Under the pieces are notes generated by a model. The model had not been told where the DNA came from and searched no databases. It saw only the letters and a list, made by a program, of their open reading frames with translations. A stretch of 64,000 nt of DNA from Dendrophyllia cribrosa (taxonomy: Eukaryota > Cnidaria > Anthozoa > Scleractinia > Dendrophylliidae). Below are positions 34,354-43,386 of this stretch, piece after piece (position 1 is the first letter of the stretch; the number at the start of each line of letters is the position of its first letter). The position numbers were made by a program, and so were the translations under genes. The DNA is taken from assembly GCA_024195265.1 (NCBI GenBank), contig JAJLRJ010000008.1, forward strand, positions 29,189,432 through 29,253,431. The letters are read 5' to 3'.

Positions 34354-35466
34354 ATGGCAATGGCAAACGTGAAAGCTTTCAAGAGATTCCTGAAATCGCG
34401 TGAAACAGGCCTGATCCAAAAGAGCGAAGAATGGGTTAAAGCCAGACAAAATACAATCGGCGCATCGGAGATCTCTGCCTTGACAGGATCTTCGCCATTT
34501 GAGAACCGCACAAGCCTAATTCGCAAAAAGTTGCACCCCATCGATATGAGCAAAAATGTGGCCTGCGCTTGGGGCACATTATTTGAGCCTCTAGTCCGTG
34601 AATACTTTGAGAAGAAACATTCTGTCAAAGTTTTTGGATATACGGGCTCTCTAAATCTTGCAAAGGATCACCCTCTTTTTGGGAAGGTCACTTGCAGTCC
34701 AGACGGATACTTCTCACACAAAGACAAGACGATTGTCTTGTTAGAGTTCAAGTGCCCTTACACCAGAAAGATCACAGTCAATAGAATTCCTAAACAATAC
34801 CGTGATCAAATACAAACCGGCCTTGCTCTCAGCGGTGAGAGGGTTAACAAAGGCTTGTTTGTCGATGCCTATTTCAGAATGTGTTCTTTGAAGCAGCTTA
34901 GCCTTAGCTTTGAACACAATTCCTTACCAAACAAATGGGTTGTACACAACACAAAAAAACCATCAGCACTCGCCTGTGGTATTTACCTTCTATCTTGCAA
35001 GCAAAAATTATTTCCAGATCAAACAAAATTACTTAACCTCGGCGCAACAAAATCAAAAGCAATGTTTGAAAAAATTATGAGAGGAATTTCATCGGGGGAT
35101 ATCTTGTGTAGCAGTGATTGGTTTTATATGACATATGATGAGGGTCAGAAACTAAGCGATTTAGGTTTTTTGAATGACATAGGCAGAAGGACATTCAGTG
35201 AAGATTGGCCCCCAAACCTTTATAAGACAGTAGCCTTCTTCGCATGGAAGCTGCTGGACATAACAGAAATTTGGGAAACAAAACAACCAAATTTCTTAGA
35301 AAATATTCACGAATCAGTCAAACGTTTTCATGAAAATTTGTCAAAACAAAAACACCTTGACAAAACCTGGCATATTGAAACTTTTGAAAACAACATCGGC
35401 GATGACAGTGCCCTGATTGAAAAGTTTTTACTTAGCAAACTGCCCCAGAGGGCCCTTTTTGCTTAA
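34354..35466 (+). CDS. YqaJ-type viral exonuclease/recombinase
   Basis: A 370-residue protein of the lambda-exonuclease/YqaJ nuclease family, which resects DNA ends for recombination or processes replication intermediates. Visible landmarks: W27 and GASEISALTG (residues 36-45), WGTLFEPLVREYFEK (E78), CSPDGYF (D117), LLEFKCP (E131, K133) and YRDQIQ (Q153). These are the expected PD-(D/E)xK metal and catalytic residues, all present. ATG 34354 is chosen because it follows the TATATAC box. The frame also extends upstream to a TTG. The start region MAMANV and the box before it are nearly the same as at the polymerase gene start on the opposite end. Intact. Confidence 0.88.
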   Translation: MAMANVKAFKRFLKSRETGLIQKSEEWVKARQNTIGASEISALTGSSPFENRTSLIRKKLHPIDMSKNVACAWGTLFEPLVREYFEKKHSVKVFGYTGSLNLAKDHPLFGKVTCSPDGYFSHKDKTIVLLEFKCPYTRKITVNRIPKQYRDQIQTGLALSGERVNKGLFVDAYFRMCSLKQLSLSFEHNSLPNKWVVHNTKKPSALACGIYLLSCKQKLFPDQTKLLNLGATKSKAMFEKIMRGISSGDILCSSDWFYMTYDEGQKLSDLGFLNDIGRRTFSEDWPPNLYKTVAFFAWKLLDITEIWETKQPNFLENIHESVKRFHENLSKQKHLDKTWHIETFENNIGDDSALIEKFLLSKLPQRALFA

Positions 35467-35802
35467 AATGGACATTTCGTGCTGCATATATATACAATAT
35501 CTCACTTTGCCCGTCTCAGTCCCCACGCGGCCAGAGCCTTCGATTTTACTTTGGCGGCCATTTGCTATCAAACTTTGGCCGATAAAATAACACCAGAGCT
35601 TCAATCTTGTTAAAATACACTGCAGATGTGAACGTAGTGGCTTCGAGAAATGCCCCCTAAACTTTCAGAGTGAGAGAATCAGAAGAAAGTAAAAAAATCT
35701 CCGGATTTGCAGTTTTATAGATCGATCTACGATCGAGAGGAAAGTGCTTCTTTGGGCTTGTTTAACTGATGATTCAGTCTCTAATACTTCCAGGATGGAT
35801 TC

Positions 35803-35850
35803 TACAGCTTCATATGTTATTTGTCTGACGTTTTTCTCAATCTTACAAGG
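35803..35850 (+). CDS. Possible captured signal-peptide exon
   Basis: ATG 35803 opens MDSTASYVICLTFFSILQ, a hydrophobic leader. It runs directly into a consensus splice donor (CAAG/GTAAGAAT at 35847-35855). No downstream exon was found. Looks like the first exon of a secreted or membrane protein of host type. Confidence 0.35.
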
Positions 35851-35864
35851 TAAGAATAAAGTAT

Positions 35865-36105
35865 TTTGGCTTTTACCGCCTCAAAACCGCATGTAGAATA
35901 TAGTGTTTTGGCTCATGTAGAATATAGTATTTTTAGCTCGTACCAGAATAGAGTATTTTGACTTTATTGCCTCAAAACCGCATGTAGAATAAAGTATCTT
36001 GGCTCATGTAGAACAAAGTATCTCGACTCATGTAGAATAAAGTATTTTGGATTATTTATAAAGTATTTTGGATTATTTATAAAGTATTTTGGTTTTTATT
36101 ACCCT
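35865..36105. repeat. Tandem repeat AAAGTATTTTGG ... CATGTAGAAT inside the Polinton
   Basis: Nine or so copies of an AAAGTATTTTGGCT-type block, several followed by CTCAAAACCGCATGTAGAAT. A 20-base unit ATTTATAAAGTATTTTGGAT is repeated at 36055-36095. It starts just after the putative splice donor. Confidence 0.75.
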
Positions 36106-36572
36106 AAATACGCATGCGTATTGCTTCAATTTCTCAGTGTTAACCAAAAAGCGAAACCACAAGTAAGCGGATTGTTGAACTAACCACTATAAATAGAAAA
36201 ATCACCCCATATATTTCTTAGTTCAATAGATTTTGGTGAAGTCTAGGGAGGTGAAAGCTGGCCAACTTTCTGAATCCCGTTTAAAGGCTTGTGCGAATGA
36301 TTGAATTACAGAGTAAAGGGGGAAGTCTTCCAGTGGACGGTACCCCCGGGTGAGCTTTCTCTGGCCCTACTGGTTCCAGGGGGGTGCCAAACAGAGTTCT
36401 CCTAGGAGTTCTCGCCCTCGAGGTAAAATGTGGAAATGACAACCGCCTTGTCAGCGGTTAAAGTCCTAGCCTAGGCTAGGCAAAGAACTGCCACCGGCAC
36501 CTCCCTGCAAGGGTTTTTGCCCTTCTTGTTGACCTGTCACGCAATGTGTCACGCGTGACAAGTAACGCAATG

Positions 36573-37274
36573 TCACACAACGTGACCCATCTTTTCAAGC
36601 ATGATCTTCCAGTTTTGTTCATCTTTATCCATTGATTTTTGTGGAACTTGTAGCCAGAAGTAATTGACAATATCCCGTTGTGGCCATTTTAATTGTATCT
36701 CGTCAAAGATTTTGTAGGCTACAAATGGCATAGAGATTCTATCCGGTAGATGTTCTTCGATGAAATTGAAAGCCTCATTTGCATGTTGTATTTCATCATA
36801 GGACAAGCAGATGTAGGGTTCACAAATTTTCAGATGTTTGTTGAGATAGCTTTTGAAGTTGTAGCGTTTGGTGGGCCTTCTTTTTTTGGTAATTTTGTAA
36901 TCACCACCATAGAGCTTGTTATAATCGAATGCCACACCATCCAGAGGCTCTAAGAGCCCGCAGTCCTCACAGCAAAGTTCTGATGAAAACATCCTGAGGT
37001 TTAATTTGCCTTTGCAGTTTTGGCAAAATTTTATCCTTTCATTCAAAAGGGTGAAAGGTGAGTGTGGGGGGTATTGTGCCTCGGGAGAAAGACACTCCTT
37101 GATGTGATGAAGGCGTTCTGGTAGGTTTGAACGCCGTATTTCCTTGGTGTAGTTTTCGAGTGAGCGCAGGAGGATAAATTTGTATTCTTTATCCAGCTCA
37201 TCGAGTTTGGCTTTGTATTCGCCTTTAGTGTCCAAGGACCGAACATCAGCCAGTTGTTTAGCGAACTTCTCCAT
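36573..37274 (-). CDS. VLTF3-like late transcription factor
   Basis: A 233-residue protein resembling the poxvirus A2/VLTF3 family, which directs late viral gene transcription. A zinc ribbon is formed by FCQNC (C84, C87) and CCEDCG (C102, C105). It is followed by the basic stretch KKRRPTKRYNFKSYLNKHL (about 130-148), the position of the family's YxRxxHF motif, and a helical C-terminus. ATG 37274 follows a GTGTATATCC box. The frame extends 12 codons upstream without one. VLTF3-like genes are standard in Nucleocytoviricota and some virophages and polinton-like viruses. In an animal Polinton it suggests virus-controlled promoters, matching the repeated TATATAC boxes. Homology is by pattern, not by alignment. 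Confidence 0.62.
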   Translation of the reverse strand: MEKFAKQLADVRSLDTKGEYKAKLDELDKEYKFILLRSLENYTKEIRRSNLPERLHHIKECLSPEAQYPPHSPFTLLNERIKFCQNCKGKLNLRMFSSELCCEDCGLLEPLDGVAFDYNKLYGGDYKITKKRRPTKRYNFKSYLNKHLKICEPYICLSYDEIQHANEAFNFIEEHLPDRISMPFVAYKIFDEIQLKWPQRDIVNYFWLQVPQKSMDKDEQNWKIMLEKMGHVV

Positions 37275-37284
37275 GGATATACAC
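37275..37284 (-). promoter_or_regulatory. TATATC box of the VLTF3-like gene
   Basis: On minus GGTGTATATCC ends directly before ATG. Confidence 0.45.
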
Positions 37285-37349
37285 CGTGTTGTGTATTCAA
37301 TTGGACGCAAAGGATTTTTCCCTCAAGATTTGTAGGTTAAAGCCATAGT

Positions 37350-38036
37350 TTAGTTTCTCAAATCGGACTTGGATGCTGCGGTGAGAAGACTTATCTTTTT
37401 TTGAAACTCTTGTTTGACTTCCTTGCGAAGTTCGTTTTTGAGTTTCTCGATGTCTGGTGATTGTGTTTGAGTGGCAACGTTTTTTGATGCCTTTACACCA
37501 TCTCTGATTGCAGCTTTGAGTTCGTGATATTTTTCCACCTCACGAGTAATTATGGTGAATTCTGCATCACTGATCCTCTTGTCTTCCAGAGCTTTTGAGA
37601 TTAGCTCATTGACAGTGTTGCGTTTAGCCAGGGCCAGTGTGTAGATATTCTCGTGTTTAGTCACTTTCCGCTCTAGCCTCTTGTTGACAGCTGTAAAGCC
37701 AACAGAGGACAGCCCACAAAGCGTCGCAACGCCGGCAAGTGCTGGGCTTGCAACAATTCCGAACCCAGTCAATGCAGTGGCAAGGGCCCCTGATGACAGC
37801 CCAACAGAAAGCGACCCAAGGCCAACCGCCGAGTAATGAACTAATGATTGGGTCCGTTTGTATTTTTTTGTGACCTGACGGTAATGCTCGGCTTCGTCAG
37901 ACAGTTCCTTAAGTAAGTCAGAAATCTTTTTGAGCCGGAAGTCTTCTGCATTGATTTGAGTGATCTCACGCATAGGGTATAGCTGTTGTGTCTCGCTGTA
38001 TTCGGGGGCCGATGGAATCACGTTCGCAGAACTCAT
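37350..38036 (-). CDS. Membrane protein with coiled coils, unknown
   Basis: A 228-residue protein. An N-terminal segment with a proline/tyrosine-containing start (IPSAPEY) is followed by a coiled coil (about 35-60). Two close glycine-rich membrane segments (about 68-115; GLGSLSVGLSSGALATALTG, SPALAGVATLCGLSSVGFTA) come next, and a long charged helical tail ends in KKISLLTAASKSDL. A hairpin membrane insert between coiled coils fits a virion membrane or membrane-remodelling protein. Function unknown. Starts behind a CATATATATACCCC box. Confidence 0.7.
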   Translation of the reverse strand: MSSANVIPSAPEYSETQQLYPMREITQINAEDFRLKKISDLLKELSDEAEHYRQVTKKYKRTQSLVHYSAVGLGSLSVGLSSGALATALTGFGIVASPALAGVATLCGLSSVGFTAVNKRLERKVTKHENIYTLALAKRNTVNELISKALEDKRISDAEFTIITREVEKYHELKAAIRDGVKASKNVATQTQSPDIEKLKNELRKEVKQEFQKKISLLTAASKSDLRN

Positions 38037-38042
38037 GGCGTG

Positions 38043-38056
38043 GGGTATATATATGA
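38043..38056 (-). promoter_or_regulatory. CATATATATACC box
   Basis: On minus CATATATATACCCCACGCC precedes ATG 38036. Confidence 0.65.
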
Positions 38057-38059
38057 TTT

Positions 38060-38734
38060 TTAATTTATCTCAACTTCAAATTCCAAAGGCGCATCATTGA
38101 AGTTGAAGAGGTCATTGTTCTCATCCCTCACTGACAGTGTTATGCTATTTACATAATCACCAGACGCTACGTCACGCAAGACGTTCTGCTGTGTGGTTTC
38201 GTAAAACACCTTCTCAAAGAGCTTTCCATGAATATCAAACCGAGCCAAAACTGTCGAAGGTTTACCATTGAGGAGGTTTTGTTCTTTATCAACCAGATCA
38301 CAGTGGATGAAGTAAGTGCTTGGTGATGTGAATTTTTTGGTGGTTATGTGAGGGGGTGTTTGTGTGTCATTACCAAATAATAATCTAAGATTATTGGAAA
38401 GCCCTATTAGATATTTACCTCCTGGGTTCAAAATCACCATTGCGCCAAGAGATGTATATGGTTTTACATTTATCTCAATGTTCTCTTCTGCGTATTTGTC
38501 AATTATCGTTCTTGCCAAAGTACTTGGAGTGTAAAAACCAGGCTCAATGTCAATTATAACGGATTGGGCCCCCGAGCTTAATGGTTTTACTGATATTTGT
38601 CCTTTTTGCTTCAAATTATGCCATGAGTTGGAAATTGAGCAAGAGACAAGACGGATATAACTCGGTTTCGGAAGCGGGTGATCGAAATAGATCGTGTGAG
38701 GGTTCGAAGGTGTGACGATTGTTAACACAACCAT
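38060..38734 (-). CDS. Penton-like minor capsid protein (putative)
   Basis: A 224-residue, beta-rich protein. YIRLVSCSISNSWHNLKQKG, then VIIDIEPGFYTPSTLARTI, then a strand-rich middle (INVKPYTSLGAMVILNPGGK) and paired strands to the end. The order 'strand-loop-SWHN...pGxYt...l' is the pattern I associate with single-jelly-roll pentons of Polinton-type viruses. The penton forms the vertices of the icosahedral shell. Start ATG 38734 lies behind TTATATACAACAATC. The frame runs 21 codons further upstream without a box. Divergent from the next gene, sharing a 61-bp promoter region. Alternative: fibre or other virion surface protein. Confidence 0.5.
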   Translation of the reverse strand: MVVLTIVTPSNPHTIYFDHPLPKPSYIRLVSCSISNSWHNLKQKGQISVKPLSSGAQSVIIDIEPGFYTPSTLARTIIDKYAEENIEINVKPYTSLGAMVILNPGGKYLIGLSNNLRLLFGNDTQTPPHITTKKFTSPSTYFIHCDLVDKEQNLLNGKPSTVLARFDIHGKLFEKVFYETTQQNVLRDVASGDYVNSITLSVRDENNDLFNFNDAPLEFEVEIN

Positions 38735-38740
38735 GATTGT

Positions 38741-38792
38741 TGTATATAATAAACATTTTATAAAATAAACTAAATGTTTATAATTATATACA
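38741..38792. promoter_or_regulatory. Divergent promoter pair (TTATATACAA both ways)
   Basis: ATTATATACAA occurs on minus at 38740-38750 and on plus at 38783-38793, each followed by TCATG within a few bases. They serve the penton-like gene and the gene at 38796. Confidence 0.65.
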
Positions 38793-38795
38793 ATC

Positions 38796-40229
38796 ATGTT
38801 TGGCAGACGGCCCGGTGGATTTAATCCTAATTAAAATCTTGGTATAAACATCGGCGGCCACAATTACGGACCCCCACCACCTTTTTATTCGCCTCCAAAC
38901 GTCTATAGCCCTGTAAAGCCAAAGCCACACACCCCTGATCCTGAAATTACTTGGTTGAGTTCGCCGGAGGCTGCCAAGCTCTCTTCCGCGGCCAAGGCCA
39001 AGGCGATCTCAGACTTCAAAAAGCGTTTCCCGCGCGCCGATATGTCTCACTTTGAAGTTCAAGTAGAGTTTGGCGACGACCACAAAACAGCCACGGGGGA
39101 AGTGCTTTACAAAGAGGGTCCTGGCTCATGGGCGCTCCTTACAAGAATGCCCCACAAAGATTGGACTGGCGCCGAAAGAGACGCTCTTGGCCTTCATTAT
39201 GACGGGGGTTTCCCTTATCAGTTATCGTTGGGGCAACAAATGTTATCAATCCCAGCTGTTGATTTCTCCACCACAATAGACAAGGATATGATGATTGGCG
39301 CAATATTAAATGATGAGTCGCAAAAGATTTACGTCACGCCAACTGATTATTTCACAACGAAATACAGAAATATCTTCAGGGACACGCAGATTTCATTCAC
39401 AACCGCGAAATACGGTCGAAAGTGGCTCGGTGGGCCGCATATGAGTTTTTGGCCGCAACAACTCTCCTTCGCCCTGTGGTGTGCAACAACCGACTGTGGA
39501 ATCTCGCGTGACATTCTCTTCGATAAGAACTCCAGTCTATCCCTAACACCACAGTTAAGGTCGTTTTACCGGTTTCACGTTTATTTCACAACAAGGCGAA
39601 TTCTTTACCAGATGGGCGGGGAACAAAGCGTGAGTGCTTTACCAGACGACCCTCCATTCAACCAGAAAGACAACAAGTACAACATCGACGCGTACAAGAA
39701 GATTTGCATAGAGTTTGGCATCGACCCCAGTTCTGACTTCCGTTACACATACGGTAAGAACCACGGGCTTGGGAATGTCTGCATTTGGGAATACGGGGGT
39801 GGCAACATCTCTACTGATTACACTTATCCAGACCCCGATCTAGCTCTGTTCAATGATGAGCGCGTGACTGACAGAAAAGACCCCAATTATCGTGCCAATG
39901 GAATATCTTTCGTTCGCAACGATCAAGGGGCGGACACCCAGTTCGAGCACTTTGTGCCAAATTACGCACAGGGGCTAACACAGCCAGGGCTCGCGCGTAT
40001 GAACCAATCAATCGAGGCCTTTGTGTACTGCATTCTTGGTTCACAAGCCAAAACCCGCAGCAGCATAATTGGAAGAGGAGGCCGGGCCTTCGAAACGCAG
40101 AGAGTATTCCTCACCCATCTAGAGGAGGCCATAATACTGAACGACATCGCAACAAGCGTACAGCGATACCAGCTTGCCATCCAAGCAACGAAAGTGCGGT
40201 TAGACTTTGCGACAGCACCCGGAGGCTGA
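38796..40229 (+). CDS. Conserved virion-type protein of unknown function, early stop
   Basis: ATG 38796 directly follows TTATATACAATC, but codon 13 is TAA (38832-38834). The same frame is then open to 40229, with a proline-rich N-terminal stretch (PPPPFYSPP) and a 424-residue main body. Body segments include YKEGPGSWALLTRMPHKDW, SLGQQMLSIPAVDFSTTID, YVTPTDYFTTKYRNIF, GRKWLGGPHMSFWPQQLSF, FYRFHVYFTTRRILYQM and LEEAIILNDIATSVQRYQL. It is large, soluble and aromatic-rich, placed among structural genes, so a virion role is likely. No family recognised. The single stop means this copy may be silent unless translation restarts downstream. Confidence 0.7.
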
Positions 40230-40232
40230 CTC

Positions 40233-40640
40233 ATGCCATCACGCATGATTATCAACACAGAGAGCGTGATCGGGTATAACAACAATCTACAGGAGGCAAC
40301 GCAAGGGATGAAGCTGGGCGTGAACAGTGGTGTTAATCTGGGCACAAAAAAATCCTCACTTCGCCACATGGACGGTGGACCAACAAAGATCAATCCACCA
40401 AACAGCCACCCATCAAACCCGATACATAAACAGGCCACACAGGCACAGGGCATCGCACCCACACCACAACCAGCCCCAACACCCACACCCACACCCGCAC
40501 CCACACCCACACCCGCACCCGCACCCGCACCCGCACCCGCACCCGCACCCACACCACAGCCCGACTCACATCACGTAAACAAGACACTCATTGTTGTGGG
40601 TGCGCTTGTTTTGGCAGGGATTTTCGTTTGGTCCAGATAA
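40233..40640 (+). CDS. Proline-repeat protein with C-terminal membrane anchor
   Basis: A 135-residue protein starting 3 bases after the previous stop. The middle (about 70-108) is an APTPTPTP / APAPAP repeat, followed by HHVNKTLIVVGALVLAGIF, a single C-terminal membrane segment. No TATATAC box of its own, so it is probably co-expressed with the gene before. The rigid proline rod on a tail anchor suggests a spacer or spike-like membrane protein. The repeat DNA (ACCCGCACCCGC) is prone to length change. Confidence 0.65.
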   Translation: MPSRMIINTESVIGYNNNLQEATQGMKLGVNSGVNLGTKKSSLRHMDGGPTKINPPNSHPSNPIHKQATQAQGIAPTPQPAPTPTPTPAPTPTPAPAPAPAPAPAPTPQPDSHHVNKTLIVVGALVLAGIFVWSR

Positions 40641-40644
40641 GTGT

Positions 40645-42066
40645 TCAAGACTTCGCCCGCTTGGTGATCCTTTCAACAAGGAAGGCCACCACGGCGAGGA
40701 TGAGCCACCAGGCGTGTTCACCCAGAAAGGAGATGACCGACCCAGCTGCTTTGAAAATGAAGCTCACAATTGAGCCAATGAGGCCAGGCAGGGCGTTGGC
40801 TGCCTTTGCCAGGCCGTTCAAGGTGGCGAGTACCACGGCGCTGATGGTGATGCCAGCTGCCAGAACAATCGCTTGCAGGGTCCATCCGTATTTCTTGAAG
40901 ATTTCTCTGACCCTCTCTCTCAAAGACATGCCCCTTTCCCGCACCTCAATTTCTGTATTGAGCCTTGCCAGTTCTCCTTCACGATCAGTAACCCGGGCTG
41001 CCGCGGCTTCTCTTTCAGAGGAAGAAGTGTTCTCATCCTCAATGACGCGTCTGTCTTCTTCGATCTGTCGTTCAAGCTCTTCTTTGCTCTGTTTCAGTTC
41101 GTCCAGTGGTTTTATGGCGTCCTTTTTTGCTCTAAGTTCCCCCAAGTGGCCTGCTAAACCCCTATTGTCACGCTTGATTTTGTCGATTTCTTTTCGTAGC
41201 TCGTCTGCTTCTTGGGCAGCTTTTTGAATCTTGTCCAGTTTTTCTCGTTCAGCTTGATGCTCAGCTTCAAGATCTCTCTTTTCATCTTTCAGTCTTTGTA
41301 TTGCCTCCGTATCCAAAGTCCCATGTGCATCTTCCAGTTCCTTAATCCGGTCATCAGCCTCTTTGCGTTTATTTCTGAGGGCATCCATGTCGCGGCGAAT
41401 TTTTTGCGCATCAGCAGCCATTTGTTCTTTTTGTTGTAGTTGTTTTTGTTTTGCTTCCAGTTCTAGTTGATTTGCTTCAAAGGCCGCATTTGTCTCATTA
41501 AACTCTTCATCCACAGACTTTCCAAGAGCCCTATTGATCTCTTTTGGAAGAGAAGTGTTGAAAGTCTTTTCGAAAGCCCCACGGCTTTTTGTGTAAAGAG
41601 GATACCATTTGCCTCTAGTATGATATTTTACCTCGATGATGGCTCCACCTGATTTTAGTTTCGACTCGTACCGAAAATTAAGTTGACCTCTGTCTGAGTT
41701 GGGAAACTCTTCCTTAACCTCATCAAAGGCCATATCATCCACTGTTAACAATCGCCGGCCTTGAGTAGCACCCTCAATGAAAGAGGTTTCTTCAGTGCGG
41801 GAGCCTTGTTGTTCTGGGGGCAACCTTGTTCTTGTGGCCAAAGGCACTTGTTCACCAGCCGGGGTGGAAGCAGCGTTTGGTTTAAAGGGTTGCGTGGTGT
41901 TGGGGCAGGTGTCTTGGGCCCATTGTTGGGCTTCTTGCCGTTCTTCTTCTGGCATTTGAGCCCACCTGACTCCAAGGCTCTCATCGTCATCATCGTCATC
42001 CCCCGTGTCTGGGATGAGAGGGGTTTCCTCAGTTGTCTCAGTTGCATCATATCCGCCTTCTGCCAT
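40645..42066 (-). CDS. Long coiled-coil protein with C-terminal membrane segments
   Basis: A 473-residue protein. An acidic N-terminus (DTGDDDDDDESLGVRW) leads to a small folded region (about 95-155; YESKLKSGGAIIEVKYHTRG, WYPLYTKSRGAFEKTFNT). A charged coiled coil (about 170-375; Q-, E-, K-rich heptads) follows. Three hydrophobic segments at the C-terminus are separated by short loops (AIVLAAGITISAVVLATLNG, PGLIGSIVSFIFKAAGSVIS, AWWLILAVVAFLVER). ATG 42066 is preferred because it follows an AT-rich TATATATC box. Unknown family. The architecture suggests a virion membrane/tether protein. It converges with 40233-40640, leaving 4 bases between stops. Confidence 0.7.
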   Translation of the reverse strand: MAEGGYDATETTEETPLIPDTGDDDDDDESLGVRWAQMPEEERQEAQQWAQDTCPNTTQPFKPNAASTPAGEQVPLATRTRLPPEQQGSRTEETSFIEGATQGRRLLTVDDMAFDEVKEEFPNSDRGQLNFRYESKLKSGGAIIEVKYHTRGKWYPLYTKSRGAFEKTFNTSLPKEINRALGKSVDEEFNETNAAFEANQLELEAKQKQLQQKEQMAADAQKIRRDMDALRNKRKEADDRIKELEDAHGTLDTEAIQRLKDEKRDLEAEHQAEREKLDKIQKAAQEADELRKEIDKIKRDNRGLAGHLGELRAKKDAIKPLDELKQSKEELERQIEEDRRVIEDENTSSSEREAAAARVTDREGELARLNTEIEVRERGMSLRERVREIFKKYGWTLQAIVLAAGITISAVVLATLNGLAKAANALPGLIGSIVSFIFKAAGSVISFLGEHAWWLILAVVAFLVERITKRAKS

Positions 42067-42117
42067 GATGATATATAAATATAAATATAAATTAAAATAA
42101 TTACACAAATATATACC
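42067..42117. promoter_or_regulatory. Divergent promoter between the coiled-coil gene and capsid gene
   Basis: A 51-bp AT-only stretch with TATATATCATC on minus (42069-42080) and AATATATACC on plus (42108-42117), the latter abutting ATG 42118. Confidence 0.7.
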
Positions 42118-43365
42118 ATGGCTGTGCAACCGAATTTACTTCCATCTCACAGTGAAAAGACACTGGGCGCCATGAAGGCAGAGCGAACCGTTAAACGCAT
42201 CACATTCAACCCTTCTGAGGCCAATCCCGGTGAGACACTGTACGTCTCGGTGCCCAAGCTAGGCGAGCACGATGTCATTGTGTCCGACTCACTTGCACTG
42301 GTGTTTAACATCAACCTAGCCGGGGGCCATGCAAACAACTATCTCGTGCAAAATGTTTCTTTGGCCCTGGTTGACAGGTTCGTTGTAAAGTTTGCCGCCA
42401 CCACTGCCCAGGACACGGTTGGGTATGACATCTACAAGATCTTCGAAGACCTATTCAAATCAATCGATGAGCGGGAAAATATGCTTATGGAGGGCATCCA
42501 GAGTGTGGATTTGTGTAAGATTCGCTCTGGTGCTGGCGACAAGAAGACCTCAGGCGAGGATGCGGAAACCAAGCTGGAGACAATATACAAGAATAAGTAT
42601 CGCATCAAGCTGGATCACCAAATCTTAATTGATCACGGAATCATATATCCTCAAGCGTTATATAACGATCTGGTCTTCGAACTAACCCTCGCCCCCGCAA
42701 GCCAAGTTGTCCGAGGGTCAGACACAAGCAAGCTCGTGTACAAGTTGGAAAACATCCAGCTGGAGTATGAGACGATCAGAAGTAAGACTCTGGCCGACAA
42801 AGCAACAAGATCTTACACTAGTGGCAAGGAGTTCGCCTATGACCTCGTAATGCGAGATCGGGTGCATCCCTTCACAAAAGGCGTTGATACTCGGATGAAT
42901 CTTCGGGTTAACCCACAGCGCCGGTCTCTCAAGGGCATCCTCTTGCTGTTCAACAATCCCTATGTAGCGGGTGCCAGGGACTCTGAGAACTATTTCAACC
43001 CCGACATCACCAAAGTTAAGGTCACAGTCAACGGGGTCCCAAACAGGATCTACAACGAGGGCATCGCCGGTACTGACATGTGGAATGAAATAACCCGGCA
43101 TTTTACCCCACACACGGACGGCAGGCCCAACATGAACTTGACCAAATATCTCACAGGCAAGTTTGGTCTCTGGATTGACCTGCGGTCCATGGCAGACACA
43201 GCCCTGCACGGCAACGGCCAACGGCTCGTCAACACACAGGATGGAGTGCAACTCGAGATCGAACGAGACGGCAAAGGCTCGGGAACCGCAAACTGCCACA
43301 TCTTCACCATCTCAGACTCACAGATGAACATCTTGGACAAGCAGCTGGAATCGGTTCAGTACTAA
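42118..43365 (+). CDS. Major capsid protein (double-jelly-roll type)
   Basis: A 415-residue, beta-rich protein in the expected position beside the packaging ATPase. N-terminal roll: GETLYVSVPKLGEHDVIV, LALVFNINLAG, LALVDRFVVKFAATTAQD. Long insertion with helices (IYKIFEDLFKSIDERENML). Second roll: KGILLLFNNPY, ITKVKVTVNGVPNRIYNEG, then the signature-like FGLWIDLRSMADTALHGNGQ, GVQLEIERDG and the C-terminal strand. This IDLR...LHGNG end is what I know from capsid proteins of Polinton/adintovirus-like elements in invertebrates. Trimers of this fold build the icosahedral shell. The length is shorter than the more than 500 residues of many Polinton capsids. Intact. Confidence 0.78.
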   Translation: MAVQPNLLPSHSEKTLGAMKAERTVKRITFNPSEANPGETLYVSVPKLGEHDVIVSDSLALVFNINLAGGHANNYLVQNVSLALVDRFVVKFAATTAQDTVGYDIYKIFEDLFKSIDERENMLMEGIQSVDLCKIRSGAGDKKTSGEDAETKLETIYKNKYRIKLDHQILIDHGIIYPQALYNDLVFELTLAPASQVVRGSDTSKLVYKLENIQLEYETIRSKTLADKATRSYTSGKEFAYDLVMRDRVHPFTKGVDTRMNLRVNPQRRSLKGILLLFNNPYVAGARDSENYFNPDITKVKVTVNGVPNRIYNEGIAGTDMWNEITRHFTPHTDGRPNMNLTKYLTGKFGLWIDLRSMADTALHGNGQRLVNTQDGVQLEIERDGKGSGTANCHIFTISDSQMNILDKQLESVQY

Positions 43366-43377
43366 GTATAAATTTAC

Positions 43378-43386
43378 ATATATACC
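43378..43386 (+). promoter_or_regulatory. CATATATACC box
   Basis: Abuts ATG 43387. Confidence 0.65.

Larger units (their letters stand above)
35467..36572. other. 1.1-kb gene-poor insert in the Polinton, host-like
   Basis: No viral gene is seen and the sequence style changes. It contains the possible exon at 35803-35850 and the tandem repeat at 35865-36105. A palindromic CCTAGCCTAGGCTAGG lies near 36465, and short GTCACGCAATGT-type repeats sit at 36535-36585. It may be captured host DNA or a replication/regulatory region. Confidence 0.45.

Noticed and set aside
39962..40552. Minus-strand GAGAGVGV protein opposite the proline-repeat gene
   Set aside because: Shadow of the ACCCGC repeat in the plus-strand gene. 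It has no promoter box and is opposite two real genes.
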